From contig JALUUL010000069.1 of the NCBI GenBank assembly GCA_027021385.1, positions 62,001-126,000 on the forward strand: 64,000 bases of DNA, written 5' to 3'. The position numbers and the translations under genes are program-made. Shown piece after piece: positions 1 through 9,037 of the stretch. The stretch's first letter is position 1. Each line of letters starts with the position of its first letter. The notes beneath the pieces were generated by a model, which did not search any database, was not told where the DNA came from, and saw only the letters and a list, made by a program, of their open reading frames with translations. This stretch comes from Planctomycetota bacterium. Its GTDB lineage: Bacteria > Planctomycetota > UBA1135 > GCA-002748355.

Positions 1-1
1 G

Positions 2-1534
2 GAGGCCCTCGCCGTCCAGGCGGGACTCGAGTTCGTCCCTTCCTCGAAGCTGGAACCGGAACCGGAAGCCCTGAAGCGGGTCGATGGAGTGACGGCGAGG
101 GTCCAGGGCATCCTCCCGCTCCGCCTCGACGGGGATCGGCTCGTCGTCGCCCTCGCCGATCCCCTCAACCTTTCGGTCCTGGACGACTTGAGTCTGGCCG
201 CGGAGGGGGGGGTCACGGCCGGAGTGGGGGAGTCCTCGTCCGTGCTCGCGGCGATCGAGAAGGCCTACGGAAGCGGCGGGACGGAACGCTTCGAGGAGGA
301 GATCGGAAAGGCCGTCAAGGAGTTCGAGCAGGGCGGGGGGAAGATCGATCTCGAGGACAAGGCCGCGATGGCGCAGGCCGCCCCGGTCGTCAAGCTGCTG
401 AATTACATCCTCTACCAGGCGGTGAGGGACCAGGCCTCCGACGTGCACCTCGAACCCTTCGAGGACGATTTCAAGATCCGCTACCGCGTGGACGGAGTCC
501 TCTACGAACTCCAGGCGCCCCCTCCTCACCTGGCCGTCGCCCTGATCTCGAGAGTCAAGGTCATGGCGGACCTGGATATCGCGGAGACGCGCATCCCGCA
601 GGATGGGAGGATCGAACTCTCCGTCGGGGGAAGACCGGTCGATCTCCGCGTCTCGACCCTGCCGACGATGTTCGGGGAGTCCTGCGTGCTCCGCATCCTC
701 GATCGAAGCGTCGTCTCCCTGGACCTCGACCGTCTCGGCCTGCGCGATGAGGAGAGGAAGGCCTTCGACGAGATCCTGGAACTCCCGCACGGGATCGTCC
801 TGGTGACCGGCCCGACGGGATCGGGGAAGACCACGACCCTCTACGCGGCCTTGAACGAGGCGAACACCGAGGAGGTCAAGATCATCACGGTCGAGGACCC
901 CGTCGAGTACGACCTCGAAGGCATCGTGCAGATTCCCGTCAACGAGGACATCGGGGTGACCTATGCGAAGGTCCTGCGGACGATCCTCAGGCAGGATCCC
1001 GACAAGATCCTCGTCGGGGAGATCCGGGACGAGGAGACCGCGAGAACGGCGATCGAAGCCAGCCTGACGGGGCACGTCGTGTTTTCGACCCTCCACACGA
1101 ACGACGCTCCCTCCTCCGTCACCCGTCTCCTCGATTTCGACCTCGAGCCGTTCCTCCTGACCGCGACCCTGGAGTTCATCGTCGCCCAACGCCTGGTCCG
1201 GCGGATCTGCAAGAACTGCAAGGCCTTCTACGAACCGGACGAGAACATCCTGCTCGAACTCGGGCTCGGGAAGGCCGACGTCGCGGGGAAGACCTTCGCC
1301 TTCGGCAAAGGCTGCGAGGAATGCAACCACAGCGGTTTCCGCGGGAGGCTGGCCATCTTCGAAATCATGCGGATGACCGATGCCGTCAAGAACCTGATCC
1401 TCGACGGAAAGCCGACCGCTGTGCTCAGGGAGCAGGCCCGGAGGGACGGGATGCGAAGCCTCCGGGAGTCGGGACTCCTCGCGATCTATGACGGCCTGAC
1501 GACCGTCGAGGAGATCCTCCGAGAGACCCTGTGA
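2..1534 (+). CDS. gspE: Type II secretion / type IV pilus assembly ATPase GspE/PilB (5' end outside window)
   Basis: This is the cytoplasmic hexameric ATPase that powers pseudopilus or pilus assembly. The reading frame is open from base 2, and the residues before the GTG at 89 (ALAVQAGLEFV, then ILPL and ADPLNL) match the family's N-terminal MshEN/T2SSE_N domain, so the gene starts upstream and the GTG is not its start. Visible motifs are Walker A GPTGSGKTTTL (about nt 811-843), the Asp-box ILVGEIRDEE (about 1006-1035), a His box STLHTND, and a C-terminal four-Cys zinc site (CKNC near 1210 and CEEC near 1315). The C-terminus is complete and ends at a strong hairpin. Its usual membrane partner GspF/PilC is not adjacent but 8.5 kb downstream (10096). 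Type II secretion and type IV pilus versions cannot be told apart from this piece. Confidence 0.93.
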   Translation, partial: EALAVQAGLEFVPSSKLEPEPEALKRVDGVTARVQGILPLRLDGDRLVVALADPLNLSVLDDLSLAAEGGVTAGVGESSSVLAAIEKAYGSGGTERFEEEIGKAVKEFEQGGGKIDLEDKAAMAQAAPVVKLLNYILYQAVRDQASDVHLEPFEDDFKIRYRVDGVLYELQAPPPHLAVALISRVKVMADLDIAETRIPQDGRIELSVGGRPVDLRVSTLPTMFGESCVLRILDRSVVSLDLDRLGLRDEERKAFDEILELPHGIVLVTGPTGSGKTTTLYAALNEANTEEVKIITVEDPVEYDLEGIVQIPVNEDIGVTYAKVLRTILRQDPDKILVGEIRDEETARTAIEASLTGHVVFSTLHTNDAPSSVTRLLDFDLEPFLLTATLEFIVAQRLVRRICKNCKAFYEPDENILLELGLGKADVAGKTFAFGKGCEECNHSGFRGRLAIFEIMRMTDAVKNLILDGKPTAVLREQARRDGMRSLRESGLLAIYDGLTTVEEILRETL

Positions 1535-1560
1535 GCCGCCCGCCCTGGGGGCGGGCGGCT
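1534..1560. terminator. Bidirectional intrinsic terminator hairpin
   Basis: A perfect 11-bp GC stem (1534-1544 pairing with 1550-1560) with a CTGGG loop begins at the last base of the gspE stop codon. It sits between the convergent gspE and lamin-tail genes, so it could serve both. There is no long T-run on either side. Confidence 0.65.
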
Positions 1561-1574
1561 CCGGGAGAATCCTC

Positions 1575-3251
1575 TCAGTTGTTCAGGGTCGTGCTGAGCC
1601 CCTTCGAGTTCCCGAGTTTGAGGGAGACGGTCAAGGCCGGATCGAGGTCCAGGATCTGCCAGTAGAGGGTCGCGCCCTGGAAGCTCGTATTGTTCGGCAA
1701 GGGGGCGGGGAAGGTCGATGTCCCGTTCGCGGAGGTCGGAACGGGGAAGACGAAGGTCGGCGCGGCCAGGAGCGTGGAGCCGGGTTGACCGCCGATCAGC
1801 CCGAGATTGACGTTGACCTTCTGGGCGCCGAGAACGTAGAGGCCGACCGAGGAGGGGACGAGACCGGATCCACGGATCCCCCAGCCGAGGTTTCCGAGGA
1901 CGGGGGCGCCGGCGGGGGCGATGACGGGAGTGCCCTTCGTCGTCGCCTTCGCGGTCCCGTAGAAGGAGAAGGCCGCGCGGGGGACGCGCACCTGCAGGAA
2001 GTCGCATGTGAAGGGTCGGGTCGTGCCGTTGACGAGGACAAACTCGCGGTAGCCGACGTAGACGCCTCCGCGGACCGGCGCGGAGAGTTTGCCGGCGATC
2101 CTCGTTCCGTCTCCGACTCCGTAGTTGCCGCCGAACCAACCCTCGACGAGATCCCCATGGACCTCGAGGCGCAATCGTTGCCATCCGTCGTTCTTGCCGG
2201 AGGTCACCGCGATCTTGCCGAGGATCTTGGGAGCAGTCTTGGCCCGTGTTCCCCATCCGCCGTCACCATGGTCGATGAGATAGAGGGTGCCTCCGCTCGA
2301 GGTGTTCTGGAACGTCCAGGTGACGCCCGTGTTGCCGTTGGCGGTGAAGCTCAGGCTGCCGCCGGGGTCGGGCGTGTTGTAGAAGGTGCCGGTCGATCCC
2401 TGGACGCCGAGGCTCCAGGTCTCGAACTCGCCCGTGCCCTCGGCTTTCGCGTCGAAGTAGACCCAGGCCTCGATCAGGATGTCGGGAGGGGTGTCGAACA
2501 GGAGCATGCTCGTGTTTCCGCCTCCGGTCTCGTCCCAGAAGATCGCGGCGTTCTTGCCCTGGGGGGAGGCCTTGATCGCGTTGGGGTTGATCGTGTCGGC
2601 GACCGTCGGGTCGATGACGCGCGCGGGTCTGAAGGAGCCGCCCCATTCGGGGAGGCTGCTCCCGACCTTCTTGAGGTCGAAGGTGTCGAAGTAGACCGAC
2701 AGGGGTTTGAGATTGTTCGTGGCTCCGGGGGTGGAGGGCAGGAGGTGGAAGTCCCGGTTGTTGTTCGTGTCGAGCCCGTCGCGGAACCTCGACCATGATG
2801 TCTTGTAGGTATCGATGCTGATGAGGTTGCCCCAGACTCCCTCGCCCTCTTCCTTCGAACCTGTCCAGAGTCCCTTGTTGGCCTCGTAGACGAGCGAATC
2901 CTGGAGGACGCCCTTGGCGTCCTTCAACTCGAGGGACTCGTTGCTGTTCTCCCAGAGATTGCTGACCCCGACGATCTGGTTGACGTTGGGGACGATCTTG
3001 GAGCCGAAGACGTAGTAGCCGCCGGCCTTGAGGATCGTGTTGGCTGGGATCGTGTAGCTCAAGTTCGGGCCGAAGGGGTCGTTGGCCTCGAGCTTCCATC
3101 CTCCGATGTTGACGGCGCTTTTGGACCTGTTGTAAAGCTCGACGAACTCGCGGTCGTCGGTGCTCGAATCGTCGTACGAGAACTCGTTGATGACGACGGG
3201 GGGCGGGGAACCCTGGAAGAACATCGCGGCGAGAAACAAGGTCGGCAGCAT
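1575..3251 (-). CDS. Exported lamin-tail-domain protein
   Basis: 558 residues. A short hydrophobic signal (MLPTLFLAAMFFQG) leads into a lamin-tail domain at about residues 20-150, recognisable by VVINEFSYDD, FVELYNRS, IGGWKLE and the GGYYVFG strand. These immunoglobulin-like domains occur in bacterial surface and exported proteins. The middle (about 200-420) is a beta-rich region resembling a concanavalin-type sugar-binding fold, though I cannot assign a family. The last 110 or so residues form a beta-rich domain ending in PLPNNTSFQGATLYWQ and LDLDP, which resembles the C-terminal ends of the three ELWxxDGT proteins in this window. The ATG at 3251 is chosen because the longer open frame upstream is a low-complexity shadow with no signal sequence. 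No enzymatic function is evident. It stands alone on the minus strand inside a plus-strand secretion and signalling region. Confidence 0.8.
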   Translation of the reverse strand: MLPTLFLAAMFFQGSPPPVVINEFSYDDSSTDDREFVELYNRSKSAVNIGGWKLEANDPFGPNLSYTIPANTILKAGGYYVFGSKIVPNVNQIVGVSNLWENSNESLELKDAKGVLQDSLVYEANKGLWTGSKEEGEGVWGNLISIDTYKTSWSRFRDGLDTNNNRDFHLLPSTPGATNNLKPLSVYFDTFDLKKVGSSLPEWGGSFRPARVIDPTVADTINPNAIKASPQGKNAAIFWDETGGGNTSMLLFDTPPDILIEAWVYFDAKAEGTGEFETWSLGVQGSTGTFYNTPDPGGSLSFTANGNTGVTWTFQNTSSGGTLYLIDHGDGGWGTRAKTAPKILGKIAVTSGKNDGWQRLRLEVHGDLVEGWFGGNYGVGDGTRIAGKLSAPVRGGVYVGYREFVLVNGTTRPFTCDFLQVRVPRAAFSFYGTAKATTKGTPVIAPAGAPVLGNLGWGIRGSGLVPSSVGLYVLGAQKVNVNLGLIGGQPGSTLLAAPTFVFPVPTSANGTSTFPAPLPNNTSFQGATLYWQILDLDPALTVSLKLGNSKGLSTTLNN

Positions 3252-3653
3252 GATTCGTTTTCCTCGAGCTGGAGTCGGGTAAGGAGAAAGGAGAATGGTG
3301 GCCCTGGAGGGTCCGGCGGTGCGGGGCGCCGGGGCGGGAACCGTCCCGGGCGAGGGCGCCCGGATCCTCCGGTCCGTACCGTCGCGTTTTCCGCGCGGCG
3401 GGGAGACCGGACAGCCTAAGGGTCGCGCCCGCCGCCTCAAACCGGGGGGTGGAGCCCCGGTCCGGATCGGAGCGGGCCGAGTGCCCCGCCCAGGAGGCCG
3501 TCGGCCGGGCGGGGCGGCGGGAAGTCCCCATGACATGAGCGCTCTCGAAAAAATGCGCGGGATCGGACACGGGCCTCTCTTCGGTTCGCCGGCCTTTCTT
3601 CGTGGGCGGATTCGTGACAAGCTGCAACGAATGGCTGGAGGTTTTCCCGCGAG
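3252..3653. other. 402-base intergenic region between divergent genes
   Basis: No credible gene. It must hold the promoters of the lamin-tail gene (left) and the kinase cassette (right). It contains a 33-base hairpin (3483-3491 pairing with 3507-3515, with an inner GGCC/GGCC stem) about 140 bases before the kinase. A very short frame at 3631-3657 (eight codons plus stop) overlaps the kinase ATG as ATGA. I see no clear -35/-10 pair. Confidence 0.6.
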
Positions 3654-6600
3654 ATGAAGGTCTGTCCCGTCTGCGAGGGTTTCACGGAGTCCCGGAAACG
3701 GAGGTGCGAAACCTGCGACGCCCCCCTCGTGGGGAGGGATGAAGTGGCCTGGTCGGCCCGGGAGGGTGAGGTCGATCCGGGGAACCCCTGGTTGGGGCTC
3801 GAAGTAGGCGGGAAGTATCGGATCACAGGGATCCTCGGAAAGGGGGGGATGGGGACCGTGTATCGGGCCGTTCACGATACGACCCACGCGAGCGTCGCCC
3901 TCAAGATCCTCCATCCCCGTCTGAGCCGCCACGAGGCCTACAAGCGCGCCTTGCTGCTCGAGGCCCGGCGCGCCTCGAGGGTGCGGGGGGATCACGTGGC
4001 CCGGGTCCTGGATGCGGGCGAGACCGAGGACGGGGGCGTCTTCGTCGCGATGGAACTCGTCGACGGCTCGGATCTCCATTCCCTCGTCCGCCGTCACGGG
4101 CCCTTGAAGAGGGCCGAACTCTTCGAGGTCCTCCTCCAGGTCGTGTCCGGCCTGGAGGACGCCCACCGGGCCGGTCTCGTGCACAGGGATCTTTCCTCCC
4201 GGAACGTCATGGTGGAGAGGAACCGCGGGGCTTTCCGGGTCCGGATCCTGGATTTCGGAATCGCCCGCCTCGATGCGGAGGAGGAGGGGAGTCCCGGGGT
4301 GTGGATCAATCCCCCCTACACGGCCCCGGAGATCCTCCTGGGGGAGAAGGCGGATCTTCGCGCGGACCTCTATTCCCTCGGCGTTCTCGCGGTCGAACTC
4401 GCGACCGGCGGCCTTCCGGCCATGGGCTCCAGGATCGAGGACAGGATCCGTCAGTCGCTCGAGGGTCCGTCGTTGATCCGGACCCTGCCGTCGGGGATGC
4501 CGCGGGGTCTCCTCTCTCTCCTGAAGAGTCTGCTCGCGACCGCGAGGGAAGACCGTCCGAGGGACGCGGCCGAGGTGCGCCGCCGGCTCCAGAAGCTCAG
4601 CAGGCCTCACGCGCCCTGGTTCAAGGTCGCGGCCGGCCTCGTCTTCATGGCCGGGTTCAGCTCCTTCCTCCTCGCGCTCGGGGGGGGGCGGGAGGCCTAC
4701 CTGAATTCCTTGCCGTCCTCGGCGGGGGGCATGCTCCTCTTTCAGGTCCCTCCCGATCCCCGCCTTCCCCCCCAGAGGTTGCGGATCGAGGATCTCGACC
4801 ATCTCGAGTTCGAGGCTTTCGGGTTCGACGCCGGGGAGTTGCAGGTCGAGTCCTACCCGGAGGGAAGGGCCGAACCCTCCTGGAAGCTGCCCCTTCCGGG
4901 CGAGATTCACGAGGGGAGGCTCGTTCTCGATCGGAGGACGAATCCCTCCTGGGCCGCGGTTCTCGATCGAGCCGCAGCGGAGCGGGGGGTCCAGACCCTA
5001 GTCTTCCGCCGAGTCGGACGGAGCGGGGTCGGGAGGCCGCTCGCCTTCGCCCGGGTCTTCCTCGATCGAGTCCCCCCGTCGGTGGAGGGAGCCGCCCTCG
5101 TTCCGCCGGGGATCCTCCGCCTCGATTCCCGCCTGAAGGGGACGCTCCTCGAGGACGACGAGCGACTCGCCGGCCTCGAGATCCGATTGGAGACGATGGA
5201 GGGGGCAACCCTCTGTTCGCTCGATCTTCCGAGAAGGGTCAAGGGGGCGATGGACCTTCCTCTCGGAAACATGCTCGCGAAGCGCCGCCCCCTCGAATTC
5301 CGAAAACCGCTCCGGCTGGTCCTGACCGTGCGGGACCCCGCGGGTCGTCAGGGCGCGACCTCGCTTCAGATCGAGGCCTGCGACCTGAGGATCCCCAGGA
5401 TTCTCGAGGTTTCCGGACCGGGTGGGGAATCCAGGCTCCGGGTTTCCGAGGGCTGGTGCGAACTCAGGCTCAAGCTCGACCGCCCGATCGACCCCGAGGA
5501 CGGTTTGACCGTCCTCGCGAGAACCCGATCCGCGACCCGGGGGGCCGACGATCTCGGGTGCCGGGTCCTGGAGATCCGCGGGGACCTGATGTCGGTCCGG
5601 ATGGATCCGCCCTCGGATCCCGGACGAAACGCCATCCCGGTGGAGTTCCGCCTCCGGGACGCGGCGGGGAACCTCGGTCCGGGGTTGGAACGCTCGTTCC
5701 GGTTCCTGAATCTGGACCTCTCTCCCTCCTTCGAGATGGTTCCGGGCCCGGGAGGTCCGGCCACCCTCGAGCGAGGGGAACGGCCCGGGGAGGCCGTCCT
5801 GTATCTCGGACCCGGCTCGTCCGAGATCCTCTACCGTTGCAACCCCGCCTTCCTTCCTGGACTCCTTCCGGATCCGGGAGGGGGGGGGGCGCCGGAGGGG
5901 GTCGAGATTCTCGCCCAGGGGCCGGGTTCATGCAGGTTCCTCGTGGACGGGAGGAGGTTGGAGGGCGACCGGATCCTCCAGTTCTCTCACCGGCTCCTTT
6001 CGGGGAAGGGGACCCACCTCGTCCCCTCGGGGAGATTGATGGAGGGGCGCAGTCGCCTTGCGATCCATGTCCTTCCGGATCCCCCCTTGCTGCGGGTTCC
6101 CGAGGCCGCCGTCTCGGGGAGGGTCTGGACCCCGGTCCTCCACCGGGCCGGTTTCCTCCGGAGGGCGGGGACCGAGGTCATGTTCGGTTCCGGCGCCGCC
6201 TTGAAGATCGCGGCCCGGGCCGGGGCGCAGGGAAGGCTGTGGCGGTTCGAAGGGGGGGGATGGATTCCGATGGGAGAGAGGAGAGGACTGACTGTCGAGG
6301 ACTTCCATGGGATCCGATTCGCCCTTCGTCCCGGACGGAATCGGATCGCCCTGGAGGTGGAGGACCGTTTGGGAAGGCCCCTCCTTGGGAGTTCGGGTTC
6401 GGGGACGCCTCTTCCATCCTTCCGGAAGGGGAAGGATTTGTTCGTTCTGCTCTGCGATTTCCTTCATGATCCGACTCCTCCCCGCCCGGTCGAGGTCGCA
6501 GTCGAACCGGGGCACGAGGTCCTCGTCCGACTCGTGGAGGACGCGGACCTCGGAAAAGGGGCGAGGGTCGTCCTTTCCCCCCCCGGGGGGGGTGAGGAAC

Positions 6601-7961
6601 TCCCGGGAATGTTCGTTCCGGATCCCCGTGGGGGAGGCGAGTGCAGATTCCGGATGTCCTTCCCGGAGGTGGCGGTTCTCTGCGGATGGGGCGGCCTGAG
6701 CCGGAGGGAACTCCTCGACCAAGGGCCGGTCGAACGGGCCTTCGAGGTCGGGACCCCGGCCGGAAAATGGACGGTTTTCCTGCGATTCCGCCCGATCCGT
6801 TCCCTGCTGCGGACCGTGAGGATCGGGGAGTTCGCGGAGGAGGGGCTTCCCTGCGGGGAAATCACCCTCGTTCCGTTCCTGCCTGCCGGGAAGGAGCCGT
6901 GGCATCTCGGTCCCCCCTCCGGAGTGCGGGTCCGGGGCGGAGTCCGATTTCGGAGGCCCGTCCGGGTCGTCGGGCTCGAGGCGTTCTTCCTTGCGGACCG
7001 GGAGACGACACGAGGGCAGTGGGCCGCCTTTCTCGAGGACCTGGAGGGGCACCCTCTGGGCGAAGAGGACAGGAAGCGACTCGCGATTGCGGAGGATCCC
7101 CTGGGAGAGCGGCGCTTCGACCCTGAGGCGTTGATTCCGGATTCGAGTATCTTCGGTTCCGGGGGGTTCCGGACTCTCGCGTCCCTCGATCCGGATCGCC
7201 CGGTGACCGGTGTCGACTGGTTCCAGGCACAGGCCTTCTGTCGCTGGTTGGGCTGGCGCCTGTTCGGGGATCCCGGTCTCTTCCGGCTTCCGTTCGGGGT
7301 CGAACTCGAGGTCGCAGCCTTGGCGGGAGGAGGGGATCCGGAGCGCGGAGGAACTCCGTCTTCGCTGAACGGACTCCGCCCCGGAAAGGACGCACCGGGG
7401 CCTCTCGAAGCCTTCCTCGCAGCGAGGCGACGGGCGCAGAGGGGAGGAGGGTTCTACGACGGGAAGACCTGGCCTCTCTCAGCCTCCGAACTCGAGGCCC
7501 TGGGGGATAGCGCCTCGGGCATCGATCGGAGAAGGGTCACGGGCCTGGAGCTGGGGGTCCGGGAGTGGGTCGAGGACATTCCCCTCGTCGAGGGTCTGGG
7601 ACCGTTCCGGATCCTGAAGGGGATCCTGGAGACCCATGAGCGGCATCGACGCTTCTCGGTCGGTCGGAAGAGGGGGGAGGCGGAGCTTCCGGACGGATTC
7701 GAGGCGGTCGCCAGGTTGGGGGTCCTGCGGGGAACGACCTGGGGGGCGCCTCGCGTCCCCGGACGGGATCCCCTGGCCGGACTCCTTCTCCCAGGGCTTC
7801 GAAGCCGATCCTGGAACGCCGTCCTCGGTGTCCGCAGGATCACCCATCTTTCGCGGACCGGAACGGACGGTCTCCCGGCGGATCCGGAGATCCGGACCTC
7901 GGGCTTTCGGATCGCCGGGACGCACCGCTTCCTGAGCTTCGTGAGGTTGTGGCTTCGTTGA
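3654..7961 (+). CDS. Receptor-like Ser/Thr kinase with zinc ribbon, TM and C-terminal FGE/SUMF1-like domain
   Basis: 1435 residues. The order is: an N-terminal CxxC...CxxC zinc ribbon (C4, C7, C18, C21); a Hanks-type kinase domain (about 55-310) with glycine loop GKGGMGTVY, Lys84, alpha-C Glu103, HRD at 177-179, DFG at 200-202 and an APE motif near 224; one membrane helix (about 324-342); a beta-rich region of some 750 residues, presumably outside the membrane; and a C-terminal FGE-sulfatase-type domain (about 1100-1430) with GLEAFFLADRETTRGQW, GVDWFQAQAFCRWLGWRL and VLGVRRI. The kinase core looks catalytically complete. The FGE-like domain lacks the paired Cys of true formylglycine-generating enzymes, so it probably binds rather than oxidises. 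An SD-like GGAGG precedes the ATG. The gene overlaps the lipoprotein gene and lies upstream of a PP2C phosphatase, suggesting one signalling unit. The ligand and substrate are unknown. Confidence 0.9.
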   Translation: MKVCPVCEGFTESRKRRCETCDAPLVGRDEVAWSAREGEVDPGNPWLGLEVGGKYRITGILGKGGMGTVYRAVHDTTHASVALKILHPRLSRHEAYKRALLLEARRASRVRGDHVARVLDAGETEDGGVFVAMELVDGSDLHSLVRRHGPLKRAELFEVLLQVVSGLEDAHRAGLVHRDLSSRNVMVERNRGAFRVRILDFGIARLDAEEEGSPGVWINPPYTAPEILLGEKADLRADLYSLGVLAVELATGGLPAMGSRIEDRIRQSLEGPSLIRTLPSGMPRGLLSLLKSLLATAREDRPRDAAEVRRRLQKLSRPHAPWFKVAAGLVFMAGFSSFLLALGGGREAYLNSLPSSAGGMLLFQVPPDPRLPPQRLRIEDLDHLEFEAFGFDAGELQVESYPEGRAEPSWKLPLPGEIHEGRLVLDRRTNPSWAAVLDRAAAERGVQTLVFRRVGRSGVGRPLAFARVFLDRVPPSVEGAALVPPGILRLDSRLKGTLLEDDERLAGLEIRLETMEGATLCSLDLPRRVKGAMDLPLGNMLAKRRPLEFRKPLRLVLTVRDPAGRQGATSLQIEACDLRIPRILEVSGPGGESRLRVSEGWCELRLKLDRPIDPEDGLTVLARTRSATRGADDLGCRVLEIRGDLMSVRMDPPSDPGRNAIPVEFRLRDAAGNLGPGLERSFRFLNLDLSPSFEMVPGPGGPATLERGERPGEAVLYLGPGSSEILYRCNPAFLPGLLPDPGGGGAPEGVEILAQGPGSCRFLVDGRRLEGDRILQFSHRLLSGKGTHLVPSGRLMEGRSRLAIHVLPDPPLLRVPEAAVSGRVWTPVLHRAGFLRRAGTEVMFGSGAALKIAARAGAQGRLWRFEGGGWIPMGERRGLTVEDFHGIRFALRPGRNRIALEVEDRLGRPLLGSSGSGTPLPSFRKGKDLFVLLCDFLHDPTPPRPVEVAVEPGHEVLVRLVEDADLGKGARVVLSPPGGGEELPGMFVPDPRGGGECRFRMSFPEVAVLCGWGGLSRRELLDQGPVERAFEVGTPAGKWTVFLRFRPIRSLLRTVRIGEFAEEGLPCGEITLVPFLPAGKEPWHLGPPSGVRVRGGVRFRRPVRVVGLEAFFLADRETTRGQWAAFLEDLEGHPLGEEDRKRLAIAEDPLGERRFDPEALIPDSSIFGSGGFRTLASLDPDRPVTGVDWFQAQAFCRWLGWRLFGDPGLFRLPFGVELEVAALAGGGDPERGGTPSSLNGLRPGKDAPGPLEAFLAARRRAQRGGGFYDGKTWPLSASELEALGDSASGIDRRRVTGLELGVREWVEDIPLVEGLGPFRILKGILETHERHRRFSVGRKRGEAELPDGFEAVARLGVLRGTTWGAPRVPGRDPLAGLLLPGLRSRSWNAVLGVRRITHLSRTGTDGLPADPEIRTSGFRIAGTHRFLSFVRLWLR

Positions 7962-9037
7962 GACCCCTTCCCTCCATCCTCTGCCTCCTGCTGGTTTTGG
8001 GGTCCTGCGCGAGCGGTCCTCCCCTGGATTTCGAACTGCTCCGGAGTGAGCCGCCACTGCCCTTCGCGCTGGGCTTGACCGGAGGGACCTTCCTTCCGGT
8101 CGGACAGAGAGGGGTCGAGGATTCCGGTCCCGAGGGGAGGACGCTCGCGGCCCGGACCTGGCCCGAGGGGGTCGTGGAACCCCTTCCCCTTTCCAGGATC
8201 CTCGGAATCCTCCGAAGGGGGAGGGCGGCGAGCGTCCTCCTCGATCTCGGAGTCGACGATCGGACCCGCGAGAGGGCGGCCCTCGGGCTGGGCGGGGATC
8301 CGCGGGGGCGCCTCATGGAGATCGCGAGAAAACGGAAGTGCGATCTGGTCCTCCTGATCGAGGGTGCGCGCGACGCGCCGGTACAGAGCCGTGGCGTCAA
8401 TGGACAATGGCCGATCGCGGCCCTCGGCTGGGTCCTCATTGGATTGGGGGGATTCGTTCCCGACCACGATTTCGAGGCGAGGGTGCGGCTCGCGGCTTCC
8501 CTGCTCGATGTCCACACCGGAAGAGAACTGGATCGAATCTTCGTCGAGGCGACTCCGTTTTCCCTGTCTCTGTTCCAACGCGCGAGTCTTCTCGGGATCC
8601 TCGGGAGCGTCCTGATCCCGCCTCCCCTGATCGGGGACGAGGTTTCGAGGGTCGTCGCTCATGCCCGGGCGCGTGGGGAGCAGGAACTCCTCCTCCGCCT
8701 GCTCGCCCGCCTGAAGCTTCCGGAGACCCGGGAGGCGATCCAAAGAGGGCAATCCTTTCGGATCTCTCTCGCCCGGATCGGTCCGGGAAGGCTCCGGCTG
8801 GACATCGAATGCCGCCAGGAACTCGCGGGCCTCTCCTTCGACCTGAACGGGGATCCCTGGTCGCCTCCCTCCGCCTGGGAGGAGGCTTTCCTCCTCGATC
8901 CGAAACCCATGGACGAGACTCTTCTCTATTCGAGGGAGCTTCCGAGGATCCGGGAAGGGAGCATCCTGCGGGTCCTCGCCCGCACGGTCGCGGGCGAGGT
9001 CAGTTCGACGACGCTCCGTCTGGAGCGGGAGCGATGA
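7949..9037 (+). CDS. Lipoprotein of the kinase/phosphatase cassette
   Basis: 362 residues. The N-terminus is a lipoprotein signal with lipobox LVLGSC, so the mature protein should be lipid-anchored outside the cytoplasmic membrane. The middle has an alternating pattern (LVLLIEGARD, VLIGLGGFVP, ARVRLAASLLDVHTG) like proteins that report a per-object numerical or string value, but I do not recognise a family. The GTG at 7949 overlaps the kinase by 13 bases. A TTG at 7958 gives an equally good lipobox and a TTGA overlap. The 3' end overlaps the PP2C ATG (ATGA, 9034-9037). This double coupling ties it to the kinase and phosphatase. It could be a sensor or partner for the extracytoplasmic half of the kinase, which is inference from position only. 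Confidence 0.75.
   Translation: MASLRPLPSILCLLLVLGSCASGPPLDFELLRSEPPLPFALGLTGGTFLPVGQRGVEDSGPEGRTLAARTWPEGVVEPLPLSRILGILRRGRAASVLLDLGVDDRTRERAALGLGGDPRGRLMEIARKRKCDLVLLIEGARDAPVQSRGVNGQWPIAALGWVLIGLGGFVPDHDFEARVRLAASLLDVHTGRELDRIFVEATPFSLSLFQRASLLGILGSVLIPPPLIGDEVSRVVAHARARGEQELLLRLLARLKLPETREAIQRGQSFRISLARIGPGRLRLDIECRQELAGLSFDLNGDPWSPPSAWEEAFLLDPKPMDETLLYSRELPRIREGSILRVLARTVAGEVSSTTLRLERER

Noticed and set aside
1575-4910. A 1111-codon open frame on the minus strand
   Set aside because: Only the part from the ATG at 3251 codes. The rest is the antisense of the kinase gene and intergenic DNA, kept open by high GC.
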